From: Lentzea xinjiangensis
GTDB taxonomy: Bacteria; Actinomycetota; Actinomycetes; Mycobacteriales; Pseudonocardiaceae
DNA: 64,000 bases
NCBI RefSeq assembly: GCF_900110955.1
Contig: NZ_FOFR01000014.1
Location: 62,001-126,000, forward strand
Reading direction: 5' to 3'
Shown here one piece after another: positions 32,346 through 40,541 of this stretch. Numbering within the stretch: the stretch's first letter is position 1; each line of letters begins with the position of its first letter. A program made the translations under genes and the position numbers. A model generated the notes under the pieces. It did no database searches and was not told the DNA's origin. It was given only the letters and a program-made list of their open reading frames with translations.

Positions 32346-32942
32346 GTGGGCTATGAGTACGACGTCTTCCTGAGCTACACCCGCCGCGGAGGCGGTGACG
32401 TCTGGGTGAAGGAGCACTTCTACCGCGCGCTCAAGGAGTGGCTCGGCAACGAGATGGACAAGGACCCCGACATCTTCGTGGACTGGAACCAGGAGACCGG
32501 GGTCGCGTGGCCGACCAACCTCGAACGCGCGCTGCTGCGGTCCAAGGTGATGGTCGCCGTCTTCTCGCCGCCGTACTTCCGGTCGCCGTGGTGCCGCGCC
32601 GAGTGGGAGAGCATGCTGCACCGCCACGAGAAGCTCGGCTACGGCTCCGCCGACCACCCCCGGCAGCTCGTGCTGCCGGTGCGCTACGCCGACGGGCGGC
32701 ACTACCCGCCGGAGGCGCAGGCGACGCAGCAGGCGGACTTCACGGCGTGGAACAAGCCGCTCGCCTACGAGGTCTACAGCCGTTCGGCCAGCTACGAGCA
32801 CTTCCTCACGGCGGTGCAGCAGCTCGCGAAGGAGGTGGCGGAACGCATCGAGTACGCGCCGCCATGGGACCCGCAGTGGCGGGTGGTGAGACCGGCGCTC
32901 GACCCCGCGTCGCTGCCGCCCGGCCCGCTGCCGAGGCTGTGA
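32346..32942 (+). CDS. TIR-domain protein
   Basis: 198-residue soluble protein, a complete TIR domain of about 150 residues plus a short proline-rich tail. Landmarks: YDVFLSYTRRGG (first strand and BB-type entry), DPDIFVDWNQETGVAWPTNLERALLRSKVMVAVFSPPYFRSPWCRAEW with Glu86 after the WC pair in the position of the catalytic NADase glutamate, and VLPVRYADGRHYPPEA. TIR domains of this bacterial type hydrolyse NAD+ or make cyclic ADP-ribose signals in defence systems such as Thoeris, or act as adaptors. The GTG at 32346 has a weak GGGAG before it. Its stop overlaps the start of the ATPase gene by 4 bp (GTGA), so the two proteins are co-translated. Confidence 0.88.
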   Translation: MGYEYDVFLSYTRRGGGDVWVKEHFYRALKEWLGNEMDKDPDIFVDWNQETGVAWPTNLERALLRSKVMVAVFSPPYFRSPWCRAEWESMLHRHEKLGYGSADHPRQLVLPVRYADGRHYPPEAQATQQADFTAWNKPLAYEVYSRSASYEHFLTAVQQLAKEVAERIEYAPPWDPQWRVVRPALDPASLPPGPLPRL

Positions 32943-35257
32943 GGGCCGCCGTGATCGTCACGTTCTACTCGTACAAGGGCGGCGTCGGCCGGTCCTTCTG
33001 CCTCGCGAACGTCGCCGTGCAGCTCGCGCGCTGGGGCAACCGCGTGCTGTGCGTCGACTTCGACCTGGACGCGCCGGGCCTGCACGAGTACTTCAGCCCG
33101 TACGCCGACGCTCCGGTCCGCGGCGGCCTGGTCGAGGTGATCGCCGGCGAGGCCGACTGGACGGAGGTCGTGGAACCCGTCTTCGTGCCGGACGCCGAGA
33201 GCCTGTCGCTGCTCGCCGCGGGCGCGATGACCCCCTCGTACGCCGACCGCGCCCAGACGTTGTCGTGGCCGGAGCTCTTCGCGGACCACGACCTCGGCTG
33301 GCGCTTCGAGAAGATCCGCGAGGAGTGGGCGGAGCACTTCGACTACGTGCTGGTCGACAGCCGCACCGGCATCACCGACATCGGCGGCATCTGCACCGCG
33401 CAGCTACCGGACGTGCTGGTCCTGTGCGTCGCGCCGAACCGGCAGAACCTCGCCGGAGCCCTGGAGGTGGCCCGGCGGGCGTCCGACGCGCGCGACAAGC
33501 TGCCCTACGACCGCGCCGGGCTGCTGTACCTGCCGGTGGTGTCGCGTTTCGACGGCAAGGAGGAGTACGAACGGGCGCGGTCGTGGCGGACCGCGATGGC
33601 CGAGCAGTTCGGGCCCCTCTACGCGAGCTGGCTGCCGGCCGACCAGCACGACGACCAGCCGGAGCTGGGGCTGGTCGAGCGGACGACGGTGCCGTACCTG
33701 CCCTACTGGAGCTTCGGCGAGGAGATCGCCGTCGTCGACGAACGCAGCGGCAGCCCGGACTCGGTCTCCTACTACATGGACAACATCGCCGCGTTGCTCG
33801 CCCATCGGCTCGCGGACGCGGATGTGCTGGTGAGCAACCGCGACACGTACGTCTCGGCGGCCAGGGAACGCGGGCGGCGGGAAGCCGGCCAGGGCTTCCG
33901 CTACGACGTGCTGGTGCACGGCACGTCCGAACGGGCCGTGCGGCTGACCGACGAGCTGCTGGCCCTCGGCGTGCGGGCGGTGCGCGGGCGGCTCGCCGAG
34001 CTGTCCATGGTGCGGCACTTCGTGGTCGTCGACCCACCGGCCCGGCCGTCGGCGGGAGTGCAGGAGATCCTCGACCAGGTGCAGCTCGACTCCGGCCGGC
34101 TGGTGATGGTCGTGGGGGAGGCGCCGAAGCAGCTCGCGGCCGCACACCCGCTCAGGAACGCCGACGCGGTCGAGGTCGTCAGCGCGCTGCCCGTGGACGA
34201 CGCGAGGCCGGACTGGGCGGACGTGCTCGTGGCAGCCGCTCGCAGGCTGCAGGAACGGGGAGATCTGGCCGGTGCGCACGCCTTGGTCACCCGCACGGTG
34301 CAGGCGTCGAACACGCCGACGAAGTCGTTGCTGCTGCGCGGCGAGGTGGCCATGCGGCTCGGGCGGCTCGACGAGGCTGAACGCGATCTGCTCGTCGCGG
34401 TGTCGCATCCGGGCGAGGCGCCGCGAGCTCACCGGCTGCTGGGCGAGGTCTACCGCGACATGGGCGACCTGTTCCTCGCGGCCGAACACTTCCAGGAGGC
34501 GCTGGACGCGGGTGCCGACGAGCACGAGCAGGCCTTGGTGCACCGGGAGCTCGCGACCATGGAACTGCGGGCCGGGAGGCCGAGCGAGGCTTTGCGGCAT
34601 CTGGCGACCGCGCGGGAACTCAGCTCGGGCGACGACGTGCTCGCGGCCAAGCTCGGCTTCGAACTGGGGTCGTTGCTGGTGGACCAAGGTGACCTGGAGG
34701 AGGCCGGGCGGCAGCTCGCCGAGGCCGTCGAGCAGAACACGCTGCTGCCCGGGGACCAGGTCAGCGCGCTGAGTCAGCTCGCGTACCTGGACACCGCTGC
34801 CGGTCGGTACCGCAGGGCGGAGGAGCACTTCCTCCGCGCCCTCGACCTCGCGGAGGGTTCGGTGGAGAAGGCCGACATCATCATCGCGCTCGCGAGGATG
34901 CAGGTCCAGGCCTTCGGACTGTCCCACGCGATCCACACGCTCTCCGCCGCCCTCGCCTCCCTCGACCAGCGCGAGGCCGGCATCGAGGCGAGGCTGCACG
35001 AGGCGGTGGGCGCCCTCCGCGTCGACAACGGCGAAGCGGTCCTCGCGGGTGACCCGTACCGCGCGGCGCTGAAGTCCTACCGCCGCCTCGGTGACCGCGC
35101 GGGGGAGGTGCGGGCGTTGATCGGTCTCGCCGCATCGGCCCATGACGCGGAGAGCGCCATCGGCATCGGGGAGGAGGCGCGGCGGTTGCTGGCGCGGCTG
35201 CGCGGGCCGGAGGCGGACCTCCTGCGCCGTCAGCTCGACTCGGTGGCACCGAAGTAG
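32939..35257 (+). CDS. KGGVGR-motif ATPase with TIR-like middle and TPR C-terminus
   Basis: 772-residue protein, partner of the TIR gene. Residues 5-290 form a ParA/MinD-like ATPase: VTFYSYKGGVGRSFCLANVA is a deviant Walker A in which the usual GK(S/T) is GRS (Arg18), followed by VLCVDFDLDAPGLHEYF and DYVLVDSRTGITDIGG. About residues 318-420 form a compact alpha/beta domain starting FRYDVLVHGTSERAVRL that resembles a degenerate TIR domain. From about 440 to the end are tetratricopeptide repeats (GRLDEAERDLLVAV, GDLFLAAEHFQEALDAG, GDLEEAGRQLAEAV, GRYRRAEEHFLRALDLAE). The variant ATPase is known from FxsA/FxSxx-COOH-type systems, but no NB-ARC domain or FxsA gene is seen here. GTG 32939 gives translational coupling; GTG 32951 is an alternative start. 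Confidence 0.88.
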   Translation: MRAAVIVTFYSYKGGVGRSFCLANVAVQLARWGNRVLCVDFDLDAPGLHEYFSPYADAPVRGGLVEVIAGEADWTEVVEPVFVPDAESLSLLAAGAMTPSYADRAQTLSWPELFADHDLGWRFEKIREEWAEHFDYVLVDSRTGITDIGGICTAQLPDVLVLCVAPNRQNLAGALEVARRASDARDKLPYDRAGLLYLPVVSRFDGKEEYERARSWRTAMAEQFGPLYASWLPADQHDDQPELGLVERTTVPYLPYWSFGEEIAVVDERSGSPDSVSYYMDNIAALLAHRLADADVLVSNRDTYVSAARERGRREAGQGFRYDVLVHGTSERAVRLTDELLALGVRAVRGRLAELSMVRHFVVVDPPARPSAGVQEILDQVQLDSGRLVMVVGEAPKQLAAAHPLRNADAVEVVSALPVDDARPDWADVLVAAARRLQERGDLAGAHALVTRTVQASNTPTKSLLLRGEVAMRLGRLDEAERDLLVAVSHPGEAPRAHRLLGEVYRDMGDLFLAAEHFQEALDAGADEHEQALVHRELATMELRAGRPSEALRHLATARELSSGDDVLAAKLGFELGSLLVDQGDLEEAGRQLAEAVEQNTLLPGDQVSALSQLAYLDTAAGRYRRAEEHFLRALDLAEGSVEKADIIIALARMQVQAFGLSHAIHTLSAALASLDQREAGIEARLHEAVGALRVDNGEAVLAGDPYRAALKSYRRLGDRAGEVRALIGLAASAHDAESAIGIGEEARRLLARLRGPEADLLRRQLDSVAPK

Positions 35258-36432
35258 CGCGTGAGGAGGTCGTTGCGGAACACGCCTTTCGGGTCGTGCT
35301 CGCGCATCAGCGCCTTGAACGCGTTCCACTGCGGGTAGCGTGCCGCCAGCAGCATCGGTGGCACGGTGAAGAGCTTGCCCCAGTGCGGACGCGGCGCGAT
35401 GGCCTCCTCCAGCCGCGGCAACAGCGCCAGCACCGCGGGGGTGTCCGGCACCCAGGTGAAGTGGATCGCGAGGCTGTCGCGGTCGTGGGCGGGGCTCAGC
35501 CACTGCGGTTCGGCCGAGATCGTGCGGATCTCGCAGGCCTGCACCAGTGGTGAGATGACCGTGGACATCTCGGCGAGCGCGCGCAGGGCCGTGACCGCGC
35601 GGGTGCGGGGCACGAAGTACTCGGTCTGCAGCTCCTCGCCCACCGACGGCGTGAACTCGGCCTTGAAGTGGGGGAGCCGCTCGTGCCACGGGCCGGGCAC
35701 GCCGCCCTGGAGCGTGCAGCGCGAGGCGGGCTGGCCGGGCACCGGGTGGCGCGGGCCGTCGGCGGGGCGGCCGGGGAACGCGAACGGCTCGTCGCCCACG
35801 CGGTGCTTCGCCCACACCGTCGCACCGCCCTGCCAGTCGACGAACGCGCTGACGCTGTAGGCGCCCTCGAAGATCTGGTCGAGCCGCACGAGCAGGGTCG
35901 TCCAGGCGACGTCCTCGTAGACGGTCTGCTCGACCTCGAACGACGGCACCACGTCCAGCGTCACCGCCGTGACGACCCCCAGCGCGCCGAGCGAGACGGC
36001 GGCGCCCGCGGACGTCAGTTCGACGACCGAGCCGTCCGCCCGCATGACCTCGACCGCGCGCACCGCCCCCGCCAGTGACCGGCTGCCGGAGCCGTGGGTG
36101 GCGGTGGCGACCGCGCCGGCGATGGTGATGTGCGGCAACGACGGGAGCGTGTGCAGCGCCAGGCCGGCCCGGTCGAGCCGCGGGGCGAGATCGGCGAGCG
36201 TCATGCCGGCGCTGACCCGCGCGGTCCGCCCGTCGATCTCGCAGACCGGCGGCATGCCCGCGAGCGACACCAGCGTGCCCGTCGTGTCGGCGATGGGGCT
36301 GAACGAGTGTCCCGAACCGACGACGTGCACGGCCGACGAACCGCGGACGATCGCTCGCAGGTCGTCGGCCGAGGTCGGCTCGACGACCTGCGTCGCGGTG
36401 AACGTGATGTTGCCCGCCCAGTTGGTCCTCAT
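35230..36432 (-). CDS. Alditol oxidase-like FAD-binding oxidoreductase
   Basis: 400-residue VAO-family flavoprotein close to Streptomyces AldO/xylitol oxidase. MRTNWAGNITFTATQVVEP at the N-terminus, VHVVGSGHSFSPIADT with the histidine that carries FAD covalently in AldO, PSLPHITIAGAVATATHGSG, and the C-terminal ALO motif RPHWGKLF. AldO oxidises alditols at C1 with O2, giving aldose and H2O2. ATG 36432 follows TACCGT by 6 nt. Its 3' end overlaps the convergent ATPase-TPR gene by 28 bp. Confidence 0.92.
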   Translation of the reverse strand: MRTNWAGNITFTATQVVEPTSADDLRAIVRGSSAVHVVGSGHSFSPIADTTGTLVSLAGMPPVCEIDGRTARVSAGMTLADLAPRLDRAGLALHTLPSLPHITIAGAVATATHGSGSRSLAGAVRAVEVMRADGSVVELTSAGAAVSLGALGVVTAVTLDVVPSFEVEQTVYEDVAWTTLLVRLDQIFEGAYSVSAFVDWQGGATVWAKHRVGDEPFAFPGRPADGPRHPVPGQPASRCTLQGGVPGPWHERLPHFKAEFTPSVGEELQTEYFVPRTRAVTALRALAEMSTVISPLVQACEIRTISAEPQWLSPAHDRDSLAIHFTWVPDTPAVLALLPRLEEAIAPRPHWGKLFTVPPMLLAARYPQWNAFKALMREHDPKGVFRNDLLTRYFGATESS

Positions 36433-36445
36433 ACACACACGGTAT
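36430..36445 (-). promoter_or_regulatory. Leaderless promoter of alditol oxidase gene
   Basis: Minus strand TACCGT (complement of 36440-36445), 6 nt (GTGTGT), ATG 36432. Confidence 0.5.
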
Positions 36446-36499
36446 GCGCACGGGCGTAGTTGTCGTTCTCCCTATTGCTTCAGTGTTGACAGAAACAAA

Positions 36500-37291
36500 T
36501 CATTCGCTGAGAACGGCAATGCGTTCTTCGGCCTCAGCGAGGTCTTCGGAGGTGGGTGCGTCATCCTGGGTCAGCGAACGCCGCCAGTACCCGGCGAACT
36601 CGATGTCCTTCCTGGACACGCCGAGGCCGACGAAGTGCCTGCGCAGGGCGCGCACCGCGGACGCCTCGCCGCCGAGCCACACCCACACCGACTCCCCGGC
36701 CTCGACCGCCGGCATCGCCGACACCACCGAGACCAGGTCCTCGCCGGCACGGCGGTGCACCCACCGCACACCGGGGACGTCCTGCTCCTCCGCGGGATCC
36801 GCCACCTCGACGAACGCGGCGAACGACTGCGCGGCGGGCAGCAGCTCGAGCAGCGAGGCGATCGCCGGCAACGCCGTCTCGTCGCCCGCGAACACCAGCA
36901 GGTCCGCGGTGCCGAGCGGGCGGGCGTACTCCGGTGACGGCCCGAACCGCCCGATGACGTCGCCCACCCGTGCCCGGGACGCCCACGCCGAGGCGGGCCC
37001 GTCGTCGCCGTGCAGCACGAAGTCGACGGTCAGCACGCCGCCGGTCAGCGACCGGGCGGTGAAGCTGCGCATCCAGGGCCGTACCTCGTCGGGAACGGCG
37101 AGGTAGGCCTGGTACCAGGTGCCGGCGTCGGACGAGGCCGAGACGTCCACCGGCCCGCCCGGTTTCGGGAAGAGCAGCTTGAGCTGCTGGTCCGGCCAGG
37201 TGCCGATGTCCGCCAGGCCGTCACCGACGAACGTCACGCGGGTCATCCGCGGGGTCAGGGGCACGACGGAGGTGACCGTCAGCAGGCTCAT
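36500..37291 (-). CDS. Siderophore-interacting protein (FAD-binding ferric reductase)
   Basis: 263-residue SIP-family flavoprotein that reduces ferric siderophores to release iron. Residues 1-100 form the FAD-binding barrel (VVPLTPRMTRVTFVGDGLADIGTWPDQQLKLLFPKPGG). The signature VFAGDETALPAIASLLE begins the C-terminal NAD(P)H-binding domain, ending WVWLGGEASAVRALRRHFVGLGVSRKDIEFAGYWRRS. ATG 37291 overlaps the stop of the UvrA-like gene by 4 bp (ATGA), so the two are co-translated. No siderophore transporter is nearby. Confidence 0.93.
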   Translation of the reverse strand: MSLLTVTSVVPLTPRMTRVTFVGDGLADIGTWPDQQLKLLFPKPGGPVDVSASSDAGTWYQAYLAVPDEVRPWMRSFTARSLTGGVLTVDFVLHGDDGPASAWASRARVGDVIGRFGPSPEYARPLGTADLLVFAGDETALPAIASLLELLPAAQSFAAFVEVADPAEEQDVPGVRWVHRRAGEDLVSVVSAMPAVEAGESVWVWLGGEASAVRALRRHFVGLGVSRKDIEFAGYWRRSLTQDDAPTSEDLAEAEERIAVLSE

Positions 37292-39546
37292 GACAGGTAC
37301 TCCTTCAGGTGCTGGGCGGTGAGCGTGCCGGAGTCCGACACGAGGTCGGCGGGCGTGCCGGTGAACACGACCCGGCCGCCGTCGTGGCCTGCTCCCGGGC
37401 CCATGTCGACGATCCAGTCGGCGTGCGCCATCACGGCGAGGTGGTGCTCGATCACGATCACCGTGCCGCCGGCGTCGATCAGCTGGTCGAGCAGGCCGAG
37501 GAGCTGGTCGACGTCCGCGAGGTGCAGGCCGGACGTGGGTTCGTCCAGCACGTACGTCGAGGCCTTCTCCGCCATGTGGATGGCGAGCTTGAGCCGTTGC
37601 CGCTCGCCGCCGGACAGCGTCGTCAGCGGCTGGCCGAGCGAGAGGTACGACAGGCCGACGTCGTGCAGGCGGCTGAGCACGGCGTGTGCCTGGCCGGACG
37701 GGAAGAACGAGCGCGCCTCGGCCACGGACATGCCGAGCACTTCGCTGATGTTCTTGCCCCGCAACGTGTAGCGCAGCACCTCGGGCGTGAACCGCTTGCC
37801 CTCGCACTTCTCGCACACGGTCGCGACGCCGGCCATCATGGCCAGGTCGGTGTAGACGAGCCCGATGCCCTTGCAGTGGCCGCACGCGCCCTCGGAGTTC
37901 GCGCTGAACAACCCCGGCTTGACGCCGTTGGCCCTGGCGAACGCGGTGCGCACCGAGTCGAGCAGGCCGGTGTAGGTGGCGGGGTTCGAGCGCCGTGACC
38001 CGCGGATCGGCGACTGGTCCACCGTCACCACGTCCGGCCGCCCGCGCAGCGAGCCGTGGATCAGCGACGACTTGCCGGAGCCCGCGACACCGGTGACGAC
38101 GGTCAGCACCCCGAGCGGGATGTCCACCGAGACGTCCCTGAGGTTGTTCAGCCGGGCGCCGCTGATCGTCAGGAAACCGCGGGGGGAGCGGAACCGGGGC
38201 CGCAGCTTCGCGCGGTGGTCGAGGTGCCGTCCCGTCAGGGTGCCGGAGGCCCGCAGCCCGGCCACGTCACCGGAGTAGCAGACGTGCCCGCCGTGCACCC
38301 CCGCGCCGGGGCCGAGGTCGACGACGTGGTCGGCGATCGCGATCGTCTCGGGCTTGTGCTCGACGACGAGGACGGTGTTGCCCTTGTCCCGCAACTGGAG
38401 CAGCAGGGTGTTCATGCGCTGGATGTCGTGCGGGTGCAGGCCGACGGTCGGTTCGTCGAAGACGTAGGTGATGTCGGTGAGCGACGATCCCAGGTGCCGC
38501 ACCATCTTCACGCGCTGCGACTCGCCGCCCGAGAGCGTCGCGGACTCGCGGTCGAGCGAGAGGTAGCCCAGGCCGATCCCGACCAGCGAGTCCAGGGTGT
38601 TGCGCAGCGTGGCCAGCAGCGGCGCGACGGACGGGTCGTCGATCGAGTGCGCGAACGCCGCGAGGTCGCTGATCTGCATGGCGCAGCAGTCCGCGATGTT
38701 CAGCCCGTTGATCCGGGACTCGAGCGCGGCCTTGTTCAGCCGTGCGCCCGCGCAGTCCGGGCACACCGCGAACGTCACCGCGCGGTCGACGAACGCCCTG
38801 ATGTGCGGCTGCATCGACTCCCGGTCCTTGGCCAGGACCGTCCGCTGCAGCTTGGGGATCAGGCCGTCGTAGGTGACGTTGGTGCCGCCGATGTCCAGCT
38901 TGGTCGTCGGCTTGTGGAGGAAGTCGTCGAGCTGCTGCTCGGTGAACTCCGCGATCGGTTTGTCGGCGGGGTAGAGGCCTGAGTTCGCGAGCACCTGCCA
39001 GTACCAGGTGCCGACACCGTAGTTCGGGGCGTTGATCGCGCCCTCGTTCAGCGACTTCGACCTGTCCACGATCGCGTCGACGTCGATGGTGGTGACCTTG
39101 CCGAGTCCCTCGCACGCCGGGCACATGCCCTCCGGCAGGTTGAAGCTGAACGCGCCGGACGTGCCGACGTGCGGTGTCCCGAGACGGCTGAACATGATGC
39201 GCAGCATCGTGTGGGCGTCGGTGGCGGTGCCGACGGTGGAACGGGAGTTCGCGCCCATCCGCTCCTGGTCGACGATGATCGCCGCGCTCAGGTTGCGCAG
39301 CGCGTCGACGTCCGGGCGCCCGATCGAGGGCATGAAGGACTGCAGGAACGCGGTGTAGGTCTCGTTGATCATGCGCTGGGACTCGGCCGCGATCGTGCCG
39401 AAGACCAGCGAGGACTTGCCGGAGCCGGACACGCCGGTGAAGACGGTGAGGCGGCGCTTGGGGATGTCGAGCGACACGTCCGCGAGGTTGTTCTCCCTGG
39501 CCCCGCGGACCTGGATCAGGTCGTGGCTGTCGGCGACAGCGTTCAC
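37288..39546 (-). CDS. UvrA-like ABC ATPase (DrrC-type drug resistance/excision paralogue)
   Basis: 752-residue UvrA paralogue, about 200 residues shorter than canonical UvrA. Two ABC modules: Walker A GVSGSGKSSLVFG and GVAGSGKSSLIHG, signatures LSGGESQRVKM and LSGGERQRLKL, and D-loops VFDEPTVGLHP and VLDEPTSGLHL. Zinc-finger cysteines are present (CPACEGLGK, CPDCAGARL, CGHCKGIG, CEKCEGKRF), but the UvrB-binding insertion appears reduced. The closest known role is DrrC-type protection against DNA-intercalating drugs. It leads a two-gene leftward operon with the SIP gene and is divergent from a TetR regulator with two operators in between. Confidence 0.92.
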   Translation of the reverse strand: MNAVADSHDLIQVRGARENNLADVSLDIPKRRLTVFTGVSGSGKSSLVFGTIAAESQRMINETYTAFLQSFMPSIGRPDVDALRNLSAAIIVDQERMGANSRSTVGTATDAHTMLRIMFSRLGTPHVGTSGAFSFNLPEGMCPACEGLGKVTTIDVDAIVDRSKSLNEGAINAPNYGVGTWYWQVLANSGLYPADKPIAEFTEQQLDDFLHKPTTKLDIGGTNVTYDGLIPKLQRTVLAKDRESMQPHIRAFVDRAVTFAVCPDCAGARLNKAALESRINGLNIADCCAMQISDLAAFAHSIDDPSVAPLLATLRNTLDSLVGIGLGYLSLDRESATLSGGESQRVKMVRHLGSSLTDITYVFDEPTVGLHPHDIQRMNTLLLQLRDKGNTVLVVEHKPETIAIADHVVDLGPGAGVHGGHVCYSGDVAGLRASGTLTGRHLDHRAKLRPRFRSPRGFLTISGARLNNLRDVSVDIPLGVLTVVTGVAGSGKSSLIHGSLRGRPDVVTVDQSPIRGSRRSNPATYTGLLDSVRTAFARANGVKPGLFSANSEGACGHCKGIGLVYTDLAMMAGVATVCEKCEGKRFTPEVLRYTLRGKNISEVLGMSVAEARSFFPSGQAHAVLSRLHDVGLSYLSLGQPLTTLSGGERQRLKLAIHMAEKASTYVLDEPTSGLHLADVDQLLGLLDQLIDAGGTVIVIEHHLAVMAHADWIVDMGPGAGHDGGRVVFTGTPADLVSDSGTLTAQHLKEYLS

Positions 39547-39581
39547 AGCTGTTTCCCCCGGGTTTTGTCGGGCATGGTTTC

Positions 39582-39627
39582 TTTATGCCGTAAACTATCG
39601 ACCGACGAGGTTACTTTACGATGTAAG
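39582..39627. promoter_or_regulatory. Two TetR-type operators
   Basis: TTTATGCCGTAAA (39582-39594) and TTTACGATGTAAG (39615-39627) are two copies of the same 13-bp near-palindrome, consensus TTTAyGnyGTAAr, 33 bp apart (about three helical turns). They lie between the divergent UvrA-like and TetR start codons, as expected for a repressor controlling both directions. Confidence 0.65.
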
Positions 39628-39638
39628 GAGTCGCAACC

Positions 39639-40421
39639 GTGGTGGTCTACGCCGGGCAGGGCGACCCGCGCCGCTCCATCGAGCTGCTGTGGCGGAGGCC
39701 GGTCGCGGAGCAGCGGCCCGGCCCGAAGCCGGGGCTGAGCGTGGACGCGATCGTCGACGCGGGCATCGCGGTGGCCGACGAGCAGGGCATGGCCTTCTCC
39801 ATGCGCGCCGTGGGCGAACGGCTGGGCCGCACCGCGATGGCGCTCTACACCTACGTCCCGGGCAAGAACGAGCTGGTCGACCTCATGTACGACCGCACGA
39901 TGGCCGAGCTGCCCACCTCGTACCCGCTCGCGGACGGCTGGCGGCCCGCTGTGACGCGGTGGGCGCGGGACATGTGGGAGCTCTACGTCCGGCACCCGTG
40001 GGTGCTCCAGGTCTCGCAGGCGCGCCCGGTGCTCGGGCCGCACGAGTTCGCCGTGATCGAGGCCCTGGCCGCGATCCTGGTCCCGACCGGCCTGCCCGGC
40101 CGGGAACTGCGCGGCATCGTCGGCGCGGTCAACTACTTCGTGCGCGGCGCCGCCCAGACCGTCGCCGAGGCCCGTGCCGCGGGCGGCGCGACCGGCGAGG
40201 CCGACGAGGAGTGGTGGTACGCGCGCTCGGCGGTGCTGATGGAGATCGAGCCGGACCTCGCGGAGAAGTTCCCTGCGCTGCACCTGCTGGAGAGCGACCG
40301 CGAGCCCGTCGACCCGGAGCTGCCGTACCTGGAGAACGACGCCGTGGAGAACTTCCGCAACGGGCTGCGGGTTCTGCTCGACGGTGTCGAGGCCGCGGTG
40401 CGTGCCGTGGCGAAACCGTGA
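39639..40421 (+). CDS. TetR/AcrR family transcriptional regulator
   Basis: 260-residue repressor with a 30-residue basic N-terminal extension and HTH from about residue 33 (LSVDAIVDAGIAVADEQGMAFSMRAVGERLGRTAMALYTYVPGKNELVDLMYD), followed by a TetR_C_1-type ligand-binding domain. AAGGAG lies before the GTG at 39639; GTG 39642 is equally possible. Divergent from the UvrA-like/SIP operon and very likely its regulator. Confidence 0.92.
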   Translation: MVVYAGQGDPRRSIELLWRRPVAEQRPGPKPGLSVDAIVDAGIAVADEQGMAFSMRAVGERLGRTAMALYTYVPGKNELVDLMYDRTMAELPTSYPLADGWRPAVTRWARDMWELYVRHPWVLQVSQARPVLGPHEFAVIEALAAILVPTGLPGRELRGIVGAVNYFVRGAAQTVAEARAAGGATGEADEEWWYARSAVLMEIEPDLAEKFPALHLLESDREPVDPELPYLENDAVENFRNGLRVLLDGVEAAVRAVAKP

Positions 40422-40451
40422 CGCGGTCCTGGTTCGCGAACCGGCGGCGCA

Positions 40452-40467
40452 TCAACCGATCGGTTGA
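40452..40467. promoter_or_regulatory. 16-bp perfect palindrome upstream of PQQ-type gene
   Basis: TCAACCGATCGGTTGA is perfectly palindromic. It lies 30 bp after the TetR stop and 75 bp before the ATG of the beta-propeller protein. It is unlike the two TTTAC-type operators, so a different regulator probably binds it. Confidence 0.55.
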
Positions 40468-40541
40468 GCCACGACGAGACGTTGGGGGGACGTGCGTGGC
40501 TTCCGCCGCTGCCAGGGTGGACGGCGGAAGGGGGAAATTCC

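Noticed and set aside
32336-32356. ATG codons at 32336 and 32353 as starts of the TIR gene
   Set aside because: They are out of frame with the TIR domain; GTG 32346 is the in-frame start directly before YEYDVFLSY.
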